The notes under the pieces are model-generated. The model saw only the letters and a program-made list of their open reading frames with translations, had not been told where the DNA came from and did not search any database. A stretch of DNA of 64,000 nucleotides from Nocardioides sp. Root140 (GTDB lineage: Bacteria; Actinomycetota; Actinomycetes; Propionibacteriales; Nocardioidaceae). Both the position numbers and the translations under genes were made by a program. The stretch spans positions 720,000-783,999 of the forward strand of contig NZ_LMFI01000001.1 of NCBI RefSeq assembly GCF_001426745.1, read 5' to 3'. Shown here in pieces: positions 34,490 through 42,453 of the stretch. The first letter of the stretch is position 1. Every line of letters starts with the position of its first letter.

Positions 34490-36550
34490 ATCGACAACAC
34501 GTACAACGCAGCACACCTGTTGGTGCTGGAGGGACTCGAGGCGGTCCGCAAGCGGCCCGGCATGTACATCGGCTCCACCGACACCCGCGGGCTGATGCAC
34601 TGCGTCTGGGAGATCATCGACAACGGCGTGGACGAGGCGCTGGCCGGAGTGGCCCAGCGCATCGAGGTCACCCTCCACCCCGACGGCTCCGTCGAGGTGT
34701 ACGACGACGGCCGCGGCATCCCCACCGACAAGGAGCCCAAGACCGGCCTCCCCGGTGTCGAGGTGGTGGCCACCAAGCTCCATGCCGGCGGCAAGTTCGG
34801 CGGCGGCTCGTACGTCGCCACCGGCGGCCTGCACGGCGTCGGGCTCTCGGTGGTGAACGCGCTCTCCTCACGCATGGACATCGACGTCGACCGGGCGCCG
34901 TCCGCCCAGGGCATCTCGTTCCAGCGCGGCATCCCGGGCGTGTTCGACGGTGACTCGCCGACCGCGAAGTTCGAGCCGAAGTCCGGCCTGAGCCGCAAGG
35001 GAAAGCGGGTGGCCAAGGGCAAGACCGGCACCCGCATCCAGTTCTGGCCCGACCGTCAGATCTTCACCAAGGACGCCGGCTACGTCTACGACGACCTGAT
35101 CACGCGCGCCCGGCAGACGTCATTCATCGTGCCCGGACTCGAGCTGGTGATCCGCGACCAGCGCGGCCCCGACCCGGTCGAGGAGAAGTTCCGTCACGAC
35201 GGTGGCATCGCCGAGTACGCCGAGTTCCTCGCCGAGGGCGACCCGGTGACCGACGTGTTGCGCCTCCAGGGCAGCGACACCTTCACCGAGACCGTGCCGA
35301 TGCTCGACGCCGCGGGTCACATGACCCCGCAGGAGGTCGAGCGTGAGCTGGGCGTCGACGTGGCCCTGCGGTGGGGCATGGGCTACGACACGACCCTGCG
35401 CTCCTACGTGAACGTGATCGCCACTCCCAAGGGCGGCACCCACGTCAGTGGCTTCGAGCAGGCCATCACCAAGACCTTCAACGACGTCATGCGCGCCTCC
35501 AAGGCACTCAAGGTCAACGACGCCGACGTGATCAAGGACGACGTGCTCGAGGGCATGACCGCCGTGGTCACCGTGCGGCTGGCCGAGCCCCAGTTCGAGG
35601 GCCAGACCAAGGAGATCCTCGGCACCTCGGCCGCGCGCACCGTCGTACGCAAGGTGGTCGCCGCGGAGCTGAAGAACTTCCTGACCTCGACCAAGCGGGC
35701 CGAGAAGGCGCAGGCCAAGCTGGTCATGGAGAAGGTCGTCGGTGCCTCCAAGACGCGCATCGCGGCCCGTCAGCACAAGGAGACCCAGCGCCGCAAGAAC
35801 GCGCTCGAGTCGTCGGCACTGCCGGCCAAGCTGGCCGACTGCCGCTCCAGCGACGTCGACCGCAGCGAGCTCTTCATCGTCGAGGGGGACTCCGCGCTCG
35901 GCACGGCCAAGCTGGCCCGCAACTCGGAGTTCCAGGCCCTGCTGCCGATTCGCGGCAAGATCCTCAACGTCCAGAAGGCCTCGGTCGGCGACATGCTGAA
36001 GAACGCCGAGTGCGCGTCGATCATCCAGGTGGTGGGCGCCGGCTCGGGCCGCACGTTCGACATCGACGCCACGCGCTACGGCAAGATCATCTTCATGGCC
36101 GACGCCGACTCCGACGGCGCCCACATCCGCACCCTGCTGGCCACGTTGTTCTTCAAGTACATGCCCGACCTGGTCATGCAGGGCCGGGTCTACTCCGCCG
36201 TGCCCCCGCTGCACCGCATCGAGATCACCCGGCCCAAGAAGGGTATGGACAAATACGTCTACACCTATTCCGACGCCGAGCTGCAGCGCAAGCTCGCCGA
36301 GCTCAAGCGCAAGAACGTCCCCTGGAAGGATCCGGTCCAGCGTTACAAGGGGCTCGGAGAGATGGACGCCGACCAGCTGGCCGAGACGACCATGGACCCC
36401 CGCCACCGCACCCTGCGCCGGATCACCGTCGACGACGCCGACGCGGCCGCCAAGGTGTTCGAGCTGCTGATGGGCTCCGAGGTCGCACCGCGCAAGGAGT
36501 TCATCGTGCAAGGCGCCTACGACGTCGACGTGGAGTCGCTCGACGCCTGA
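34490..36550 (+). CDS. parE: DNA topoisomerase IV subunit B, probable AUC start codon
   Basis: A 686-residue type IIA topoisomerase ATPase subunit. The GHKL ATPase domain shows EIIDNGVDEALAG and YDDGRGIP, then GLHGVGLSVVNALS; the TOPRIM domain shows VEGDSALGTAK and DADSDGAHIRTLL; the C-terminus GLGEMDADQLAETTMDP is standard. The conserved N-terminus YNAAHLLVLEGLEAVRKRPG is encoded from 34502, but between the in-frame TAG at 34478 and TTG 34520 there is no ATG, GTG or TTG. ATC at 34490, seven bases after AGGA, fits best and gives (M)DNTYNAAHLL. A TTG start at 34520 would cut off conserved residues. Its partner parC is at 39888-42371. Confidence 0.93.
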   Translation: MDNTYNAAHLLVLEGLEAVRKRPGMYIGSTDTRGLMHCVWEIIDNGVDEALAGVAQRIEVTLHPDGSVEVYDDGRGIPTDKEPKTGLPGVEVVATKLHAGGKFGGGSYVATGGLHGVGLSVVNALSSRMDIDVDRAPSAQGISFQRGIPGVFDGDSPTAKFEPKSGLSRKGKRVAKGKTGTRIQFWPDRQIFTKDAGYVYDDLITRARQTSFIVPGLELVIRDQRGPDPVEEKFRHDGGIAEYAEFLAEGDPVTDVLRLQGSDTFTETVPMLDAAGHMTPQEVERELGVDVALRWGMGYDTTLRSYVNVIATPKGGTHVSGFEQAITKTFNDVMRASKALKVNDADVIKDDVLEGMTAVVTVRLAEPQFEGQTKEILGTSAARTVVRKVVAAELKNFLTSTKRAEKAQAKLVMEKVVGASKTRIAARQHKETQRRKNALESSALPAKLADCRSSDVDRSELFIVEGDSALGTAKLARNSEFQALLPIRGKILNVQKASVGDMLKNAECASIIQVVGAGSGRTFDIDATRYGKIIFMADADSDGAHIRTLLATLFFKYMPDLVMQGRVYSAVPPLHRIEITRPKKGMDKYVYTYSDAELQRKLAELKRKNVPWKDPVQRYKGLGEMDADQLAETTMDPRHRTLRRITVDDADAAAKVFELLMGSEVAPRKEFIVQGAYDVDVESLDA

Positions 36551-36596
36551 CCGAGCGCGGCACGGTCACGCGGCGTGGCGCCAGGTGCGGCTCCGC

Positions 36597-36617
36597 CCAC
36601 GGTCCCTCGGACCGTGG
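36597..36617 (+). terminator. parE terminator hairpin
   Basis: CCACGGTCC (36597-36605), loop CTC, GGACCGTGG (36609-36617): a nine-base-pair stem 46 bp after the parE stop. No T run follows. Confidence 0.6.
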
Positions 36618-36697
36618 AACATGCAGTTCGGCCTGCGCCGGCGATGCCTGAGCGTCAACGCGCGGCTGGGATCTTGAACTGCATGTCGGACGGTCCG
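36608..36697. repeat. 90-bp element with 22-bp terminal inverted repeats
   Basis: 36608-36629 is the inverse of 36676-36697 with three mismatches; the inner 11 bases (ACATGCAGTTC and GAACTGCATGT) are exact. A 15-bp direct repeat, GCTGTCGGCGTACGC, follows at about 36699 and 36729. The whole lies between the converging parE and carbonic anhydrase genes. The core TGCAGTTC is shared with the cassette-repeat arrays, which may be chance. Confidence 0.5.
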
Positions 36698-36766
36698 CTG
36701 TCGGCGTACGCGCGCCGTCGGTGCAGGCGCTGTCGGCGTACGCCGGGGCTCACCGACAGCGGCCGG

Positions 36767-37261
36767 TCAGAACTTCTGCTCGAGCAGGCCGGTGTCGACG
36801 TCGTAGATGAACCCGCCGACCTTGACCGTGTCCGGGATCAGCGGGTGCGCGGTGAGGGCGCGGATGTCCGCGGCCAGACTGGCGACCTGGTCCTCGACGA
36901 CGTGGAAGTACTGCCAGGAGGCGTCCTGGCCGGCCGACTTGCTGATCGCCTCGCGGAGCTCCTGCTCGCTCTTGCTGGCCATCGCGCACCGGGTGTGCGG
37001 GACCACCAGGATGCGGTCGACGTTGAGCAGGTGGACGCCGAGGACGAGTGCCTCGAGGGCGGCCTCGGTGATGCGGCCACCGGGGTTGCGGAAGATCTTC
37101 GCGTCGCCGGCCTTGAGGCCGAGCATGTTGAGCGGATCGATGCGCGAGTCCATGCAGGTCACGATGGCGACGCCGGCATGGGCGACACCGTCGAAGCCAC
37201 CCAGCTGGAAGTCATCGGCGAAGGAACGGTTGGCAGTCAACAGGTCATCGAAATCGCTCAC
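36767..37261 (-). CDS. Beta-class carbonic anhydrase
   Basis: A 164-residue zinc enzyme for reversible CO2 hydration. TCMDSR (Cys36, Asp38, Arg40) and PHTRC (His89, Cys92) are the zinc ligands and catalytic dyad of beta carbonic anhydrases; NPGGRITEAALEALVLG is the conserved helix. The small size fits the actinobacterial Rv1284-like group. GTG 37261 is taken because TAGGTT (37269-37274, minus strand) lies seven bases before it; a TTG at 37270 overlaps the -10 box. Confidence 0.92.
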   Translation of the reverse strand: MSDFDDLLTANRSFADDFQLGGFDGVAHAGVAIVTCMDSRIDPLNMLGLKAGDAKIFRNPGGRITEAALEALVLGVHLLNVDRILVVPHTRCAMASKSEQELREAISKSAGQDASWQYFHVVEDQVASLAADIRALTAHPLIPDTVKVGGFIYDVDTGLLEQKF

Positions 37262-37335
37262 GTTTTTCAACCTAGCGGAGCCGGCACGGTCGTCGTACGC
37301 AGGGTCGCAAATGTGGGACGAAGGTCACGGTTGGT

Positions 37336-37402
37336 GCATCAAGAATCCACGGCTCGCGGCGCAAGAATCCACGGTTCGCGCATCAAGAACTGCAGGCTCG
37401 TG
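37336..37402. repeat. Intergenic cassette-repeat array B (three units)
   Basis: Three direct units begin at 37336, 37359 and 37380. Each has (GCAT)CAAGAA, a core, then GG(C/T)TCG. The cores are TCCAC, TCCAC and CTGCA. It lies between the carbonic anhydrase start and the MFS gene end and stops three bases before the MFS stop codon. Confidence 0.75.
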
Positions 37403-37404
37403 GG

Positions 37405-39168
37405 TCAGCCGGCGGCGCGGAGGAGCTCACGGGTGTCCATGCCGCGGGTCTGGGCCCCGCGAAACAGCCACAGGGCGAGTACGGCGGCCGCCAGTGCGCA
37501 CCCCGCGGCGCCGAAGAAGACCGTGTGCTCCTGCGCGAGGGCTGCCTGGGTGCCGCAGTAGCCGGTCTTGCCCGGGTGGTCGTCGAGGCAGTCGAGGTTG
37601 GCCTGGTAGAACCAGCGGACGCCGATCGTGGTCAGCGCCGAGATGCCGACCAGCATGCCGATCATGCGGGCCACCACGACCAGGGCCGACGCAACTCCGT
37701 GCACCGCATCGGCGGTGCTGGCCAGGAGCGCCGCGTTGACCGGGGCGAGGGCCAGCCCGAAGCCGAACCCGGCCAGCACCAGCGCCACGTTCGCCGTCGG
37801 GTGCTCGAGCGCGTTCTCGTCCCAGCGGGTCATCAGCAGGAATCCCGCAGCGGCGGCGACCATGCCGACCGCGGTGACCAGCCCGGCCGACCAGCGGCGG
37901 GTCAGGTAGCCGCCGATCACCGCGCCCACGGGCAGCGCGACCAGGAACCGCACCAGCACGAGGGCGGAGAGCAGTTGTGAGTCACGGTAGATCGTGGTGC
38001 GCGCGAAGATCGGGATGTCGATCAGTGCCGCGATCAGGGCCGAGCCGATGAAGAAGCTGACCAGCAGCGAGCCCCAGGCGGGCCGGTCGGTGATCGCGCC
38101 GCGCGGGATCAGCGGGCGTTCGGCACGGCGCAGGTGCATCAGGAAGGCGACCGTGGCGAGCGCCGCACCGAGGAGGTACCACGGGCCCTGCTCGGAGAAG
38201 ACCTGCACCTCGGGGTCGGCGGTGGCGAAGGCGAGGATCACGCCGCCGAGTGCCACGGCCAGGAGCAGGGCACCCACCAGGTCGGCCTCGACGAGGTGGC
38301 GCAGCCAGGCGCGTACGTCGACCAGTGGCCGGCGCGCGAACAGGCAGCGCAGCAGCAGCACGAGTCCGGCACCCATGGCGACCACGCCGATCGGGGTCAG
38401 CCAGCGCCCGTCGCCCGTGTAGGGGATGAACAGCTGCCCCCACGTCAGGTCGCGTTGGAGCTCGCCGGGCCGGGTCATCGCGATCGCCGCGGCGACGGTG
38501 GCCACGACGGCCGCCAGCAACCCGATCAGGTCGGGCAGCCCCCGGGGTCGTGGCGTCGACTCCGGATGGTGCCCGCCGGCAACCGCCCGGATGGCCAGGG
38601 CGAGCACGACGCCGACGGCCAGGTTGATCGCGAAGATGTACTGCCACGGTGCGAACGCCAGGACGAGCGCGCCGAACAACGGACCGAGGACGCTGCCGAG
38701 CTCCTGGACGCCGGAGACGATGCCGAGGGGAAGCCCGCGGCGCTCGGCGGGGTAGATGTCGGCGACCAGGGCAAGGGTGGCCGGCACCAGCCCGCCACCG
38801 CCGACGCCCTGGAGGAACCGGCCGGTGACCATGCTGGGCAGGTCGTAGGCCAGTGCGGTGATCAGGGACCCGACCGCGAAGACGGCCAGCGACATCACCA
38901 GCACCGGAACCCGGCCGCGGAGGTCGGCAATCCGGCCGATCAGCGGCAGCATCGCGACGTACCCGAGCAGGAACCCGGAGATGATCGGGGCCGCGCGCTG
39001 CAGCTCGGAGATCGGGATCTTCGCGGTGCCCATCATCTCGGGCAGGGCGAGGACCACGACGTACGTGTCGGCGGCCGCGAACGCGACCGCGACGGAGGCG
39101 AAGACGAGCAGGAGCAGGCCCCTGCGCGCCGTCGTGCCGTCAGGGGCCTCTCGCGGGTCGCCGCCCAC
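37405..39168 (-). CDS. MFS transporter, 14-helix type (P55-like)
   Basis: A 587-residue major facilitator with about 14 hydrophobic helices. Motif A between helices 2 and 3 reads GRIADLRGRVPV, and motif C-like GRFLQGVGGGGLVPATLALVADIYP is present. GTG 39168 lies four bases after the stop of the lipoprotein gene. This lipoprotein-MFS pair matches lprG and Rv1410c (P55) of Mycobacterium, which together move acylated lipids or triglycerides to the outer envelope; I infer the same role. The C-terminus ends MDTRELLRAAG. Confidence 0.88.
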   Translation of the reverse strand: MGGDPREAPDGTTARRGLLLLVFASVAVAFAAADTYVVVLALPEMMGTAKIPISELQRAAPIISGFLLGYVAMLPLIGRIADLRGRVPVLVMSLAVFAVGSLITALAYDLPSMVTGRFLQGVGGGGLVPATLALVADIYPAERRGLPLGIVSGVQELGSVLGPLFGALVLAFAPWQYIFAINLAVGVVLALAIRAVAGGHHPESTPRPRGLPDLIGLLAAVVATVAAAIAMTRPGELQRDLTWGQLFIPYTGDGRWLTPIGVVAMGAGLVLLLRCLFARRPLVDVRAWLRHLVEADLVGALLLAVALGGVILAFATADPEVQVFSEQGPWYLLGAALATVAFLMHLRRAERPLIPRGAITDRPAWGSLLVSFFIGSALIAALIDIPIFARTTIYRDSQLLSALVLVRFLVALPVGAVIGGYLTRRWSAGLVTAVGMVAAAAGFLLMTRWDENALEHPTANVALVLAGFGFGLALAPVNAALLASTADAVHGVASALVVVARMIGMLVGISALTTIGVRWFYQANLDCLDDHPGKTGYCGTQAALAQEHTVFFGAAGCALAAAVLALWLFRGAQTRGMDTRELLRAAG

Positions 39169-39172
39169 GGCG

Positions 39173-39883
39173 TCAGGGAGCCTTGACGTCGGACTCGTCG
39201 TACTTGCCGTAGTCGGTCAGCTTGATCGTGTAGGACATCGAGTCCACGTCGGGGTAGAACTGGCCGGTGATGTCGACCTGGCGCAGCTCGCCGTCCGAGT
39301 TGATCTGGTAGGTCACGTCGAAGGTGCCCTCGGCGCTCGGGATGATGCGGGTGACCTGGTCGCCCTCGAGCGTGCCGGTGTACTCGGTGAGCACCTCGCT
39401 GTTGTCGTCGCCGCCACGGACGTCGTCGCCCTGCTCGAGGTCGCCGGTCTCGACCAGCAGGTCGGAGACGCCGCCCTCCTCGGCCATCAGCACCGCCGGG
39501 TCGGGGGCGCCGTAGTCGGCAGGGTCGACCTCGGAGAACCCGGCGCCCAGGATGTCCATCCAGACCTTGCCGTCGAGCGCGACCACGTCGACCGGCACGG
39601 TCAGGCCGCTGCGCGAGGCGGTGAACTTGCCGTCGAAGCCGGCCGGGTGCACACCGATGCCCTCGCCGTCCTTGAGGCCGGACACGCCGTCGGGCAGGCC
39701 CTTCGAGGTCAGCGCGAGCTTCACCCCGGAGGTCTCGTCGAGGGTCTTCTTCGCCAGGGCGAGTGCCTCGTCGGGTTTGTTGCCCTTGCTGATCGGGTCG
39801 TCCTTGTCGTCGCCCGCACAGCCGGTCAGGGCGAGCGCGGCCGCGAGGACGATCGAAGTCAGGGCGTGTCGCTTCGTCAACAT
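39173..39883 (-). CDS. lprG: LprG/LppX-family lipoprotein
   Basis: A 236-residue lipoprotein. The signal peptide ends in the lipobox ALTGC-AG, with lipidated Cys22. The rest is the LppX/LprAFG fold: a cupped beta sheet that holds acyl chains (FTASRSGLTVPVDVVALDGKVWMD, key part VPVDVVALDGKVWMD, about residues 96-110). It sits four bases upstream of the MFS gene and four bases downstream of parC, so the three are most likely one transcript. In Mycobacterium the homologue loads lipids for the MFS partner. Confidence 0.88.
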   Translation of the reverse strand: MLTKRHALTSIVLAAALALTGCAGDDKDDPISKGNKPDEALALAKKTLDETSGVKLALTSKGLPDGVSGLKDGEGIGVHPAGFDGKFTASRSGLTVPVDVVALDGKVWMDILGAGFSEVDPADYGAPDPAVLMAEEGGVSDLLVETGDLEQGDDVRGGDDNSEVLTEYTGTLEGDQVTRIIPSAEGTFDVTYQINSDGELRQVDITGQFYPDVDSMSYTIKLTDYGKYDESDVKAP

Positions 39884-39887
39884 GGGC

Positions 39888-42371
39888 TCAGCCTTCCACA
39901 GGGGTCACGGGGTCAAACCGGGAGGCAACCGGGCCGGCGGCGGCCGCGATCGGCTGCGAAGCAGGTACGCCGGAGCCGTCGCGGCGGCCGGTCGCCTCGG
40001 GGAGGTCGATCGGAGAGCCGCTGGCGGCGGCGGCGCGGGCCGGAGTCGGTCCGGCCCAGGCGAAGACCAGGGTGTCCTCGCCCTTGAGGAAGCGGTGGCA
40101 GCGCACGCCGCCGGTGCCACGTCCCTTGGCGGGGTACTCCTCGAACGACGTCACCTTGACCGAGCCGGACTCGGTGCCGGGCAACGCGGTGCTGGACCCC
40201 GACGAGGTGACCACGACGGCGTCGCCGGTGACCGCGCCGAACCACACCGCCTGCTGGCCGATCGCCAGGCGTACGCCGGCCACGCCACCACCGGATCGGC
40301 CCTGGGGGCGCACCAGGTCGGCGGCGAAGTGCAGCAGCTGGCCGTCGGTCGTGATGAAGCAGAGCTCGGCCTCGGCGTCGCCCAGCTCGAGTGCGCCGAC
40401 CACCTCGTCGTCGTCCTTGAGCGCGATGACCTCCCAGTCGTCCTTGTTCGGGACGTCGGGGTTGACCCGCTTGACCACGCCGTTGCGGGTGCCCAGTGCC
40501 AGGCCGAGGCCCTCACCGGACAGCGAGGTCAGGCCGAGGACGCGCTCGCCCGACTCGAGCGAGACGAACTCGCTCAGCGGCAGCCCGCCGCTGAGGTGCG
40601 GGTCGTTGGCGGTCGGAGGCAGGGTGGGCAGCTCGAGCACCCCGAGGCGCACGACGCGACCCCGGTTGGTGAGCACGCCGACGTCGCCGCGGGCCGTGCT
40701 GCGCACGGCGGAGACGATCACGTCGTGCTTGGCGCGTCCGCCGCCGGTTCCGGGCGCGTCGTCGCCGTTGGTGCGGGCCAGCAGCCCGGTGGAGGAGAGG
40801 AAGACCAGGCACGGGTCGTCGGCCACCTCGAGAGGCGTGGCGGTCGCCTTGGCGGCCACACCGGAGGACTCGAGGAGGACCGTGCGGCGCGGGGTGCCGT
40901 AGGTCTTGGCGACGTCGGCCAGCTCGTCGGAGACCACCTTCCGCAGCAGCTTCTCGTCGGCCAGGATCGCGTCGAGCTCCTCGATGGTGCGACGCAGCTC
41001 CTCCTGCTCCTTCTCGAGCTCGAGCCTGCTGAACTTCGTGAGCCGGCGCAGCGGCATGTCGAGGATGTAGTCGGCCTGGATCTCGGAGAGGTCGAAGATG
41101 TCGATCAGGCGTTCCTTCGCGGCACCCGCGTTGTCGGAACCGCGGATCACCTGGATCACCTCGTCGATGTCGAGGATCGCGATCAGCAGCCCGTCGACCA
41201 GGTGCAGCCGGTCGGCCGCCTTGCCGCGGCGGAAGACCGTGCGACGGCGTACGACGTCGAAGCGGTGGCCGAGGAAGACCTCGAGCAGCTCCTTGAGCCC
41301 GAGCGTGCGGGGCTGGCCCTCGACCAGGGCGACGGTGTTGATGCCGAAGGAGTCCTCGAGCGGGGTCTGCCGGTAGAGCTGCTCGAGCAGTGCCTCGGGG
41401 TGGAAGCCGTTCTTCACCTCGATGACCAGCTGCAGGCCCTTCTCACGGTCGGTGAGGTCCTTGATGTCGGAGATGCCCTGGAGCTTCTTGGTCTGCACGA
41501 GCGTCTTGATCCGCTCGATGATCTTCTCGGTGCCCACGCCGTACGGCAGCTCGGTGACCACGATGCCCTTGCGGCGGGCGGTGACGTTCTCGACCCGAGC
41601 GGTGGCCCGCATCTTGAACACCCCGCGGCCGGTCTCGTAGGCGTCGCGGATGCCGTCGAGCCCGACGATCTTGCCGCCCGTGGGCAGGTCGGGGCCGGGG
41701 ATGAACCGCATCAGGTCGTCGACGGTCGCCGCAGGATGGGTGATCAGGTGGCGCAGCGCCTGCACGACCTCGATCAGGTTGTGCGGAGCGATGTTGGTGG
41801 CCATGCCGACCGCGATGCCCGTCGTGCCGTTGACGATCAGGTTCGGGATCGCCGCGGGGAGCACCGACGGCTCCAGCTCGCGGGAGTCGTAGTTGGGCTT
41901 GAAGTCGACGGTGTCCTCGTCGATCGAGGTGGTCATCGCGACCGCTGCCGGTGCCATGCGGGCCTCGGTGTAGCGCATGGCGGCGGGGGAGTCGTCGGGA
42001 GAGCCGAAGTTGCCGTGCCCGTCGATGAACGGCACCCGCATCGACCACGGTTGCGCCATCCGCACCATCGCGTCGTAGATCGCCGAGTCGCCGTGCGGGT
42101 GGAGGCGACCCATCACCTCACCGACGACGCGGGCGCTCTTGACGTGGCCCCGGTCGGGACGCAGGCCCATGTCGTGCATCGTGTAGAGGATGCGGCGCTG
42201 CACCGGCTTGAGCCCGTCGCGCGCGTCGGGCAGTGCGCGGGAGTAGATCACCGAGTAGGCGTACTCGAGGAACGACGCACGCATCTCGTCGCCGACGTCG
42301 ATGTCGAGGATGTGCTCCTCGAAGTCGTCGGGCAGGGGTGGTTGCGTCGTACGTCGTGCCATGGCGGCCAT
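39888..42371 (-). CDS. parC: DNA topoisomerase IV subunit A
   Basis: An 827-residue breakage-rejoining subunit. The winged-helix CAP region has [21 protein letters not shown] (quinolone-resistance region around Ser96 and Asp100) and the catalytic Tyr134 in AMRYTEARM. The coiled-coil tower follows, then a six-bladed C-terminal domain without the QRRGGKG gyrase box, supporting topoisomerase IV and not gyrase. It decatenates daughter chromosomes with ParE. ATG 42371 is used; the second ATG at 42362 is equally possible. It leads the parC-lprG-MFS operon and is divergent from the GNAT-fusion gene. Confidence 0.95.
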   Translation of the reverse strand: MAAMARRTTQPPLPDDFEEHILDIDVGDEMRASFLEYAYSVIYSRALPDARDGLKPVQRRILYTMHDMGLRPDRGHVKSARVVGEVMGRLHPHGDSAIYDAMVRMAQPWSMRVPFIDGHGNFGSPDDSPAAMRYTEARMAPAAVAMTTSIDEDTVDFKPNYDSRELEPSVLPAAIPNLIVNGTTGIAVGMATNIAPHNLIEVVQALRHLITHPAATVDDLMRFIPGPDLPTGGKIVGLDGIRDAYETGRGVFKMRATARVENVTARRKGIVVTELPYGVGTEKIIERIKTLVQTKKLQGISDIKDLTDREKGLQLVIEVKNGFHPEALLEQLYRQTPLEDSFGINTVALVEGQPRTLGLKELLEVFLGHRFDVVRRRTVFRRGKAADRLHLVDGLLIAILDIDEVIQVIRGSDNAGAAKERLIDIFDLSEIQADYILDMPLRRLTKFSRLELEKEQEELRRTIEELDAILADEKLLRKVVSDELADVAKTYGTPRRTVLLESSGVAAKATATPLEVADDPCLVFLSSTGLLARTNGDDAPGTGGGRAKHDVIVSAVRSTARGDVGVLTNRGRVVRLGVLELPTLPPTANDPHLSGGLPLSEFVSLESGERVLGLTSLSGEGLGLALGTRNGVVKRVNPDVPNKDDWEVIALKDDDEVVGALELGDAEAELCFITTDGQLLHFAADLVRPQGRSGGGVAGVRLAIGQQAVWFGAVTGDAVVVTSSGSSTALPGTESGSVKVTSFEEYPAKGRGTGGVRCHRFLKGEDTLVFAWAGPTPARAAAASGSPIDLPEATGRRDGSGVPASQPIAAAAGPVASRFDPVTPVEG

Positions 42372-42441
42372 TCTTCACGGTCGCCCTTGCGGAATCGCAC
42401 TGGCCACGCCGCCTGCGTGCTACAACCCTTCCCGGACAGGC

Positions 42442-42447
42442 TAGATT
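42442..42447 (+). promoter_or_regulatory. -10 box (TAGATT), leaderless start of the GNAT fusion gene
   Basis: TAGATT is followed by six bases and GTG 42454, with no room for a ribosome-binding site. Confidence 0.65.
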
Positions 42448-42453
42448 TCAGCC

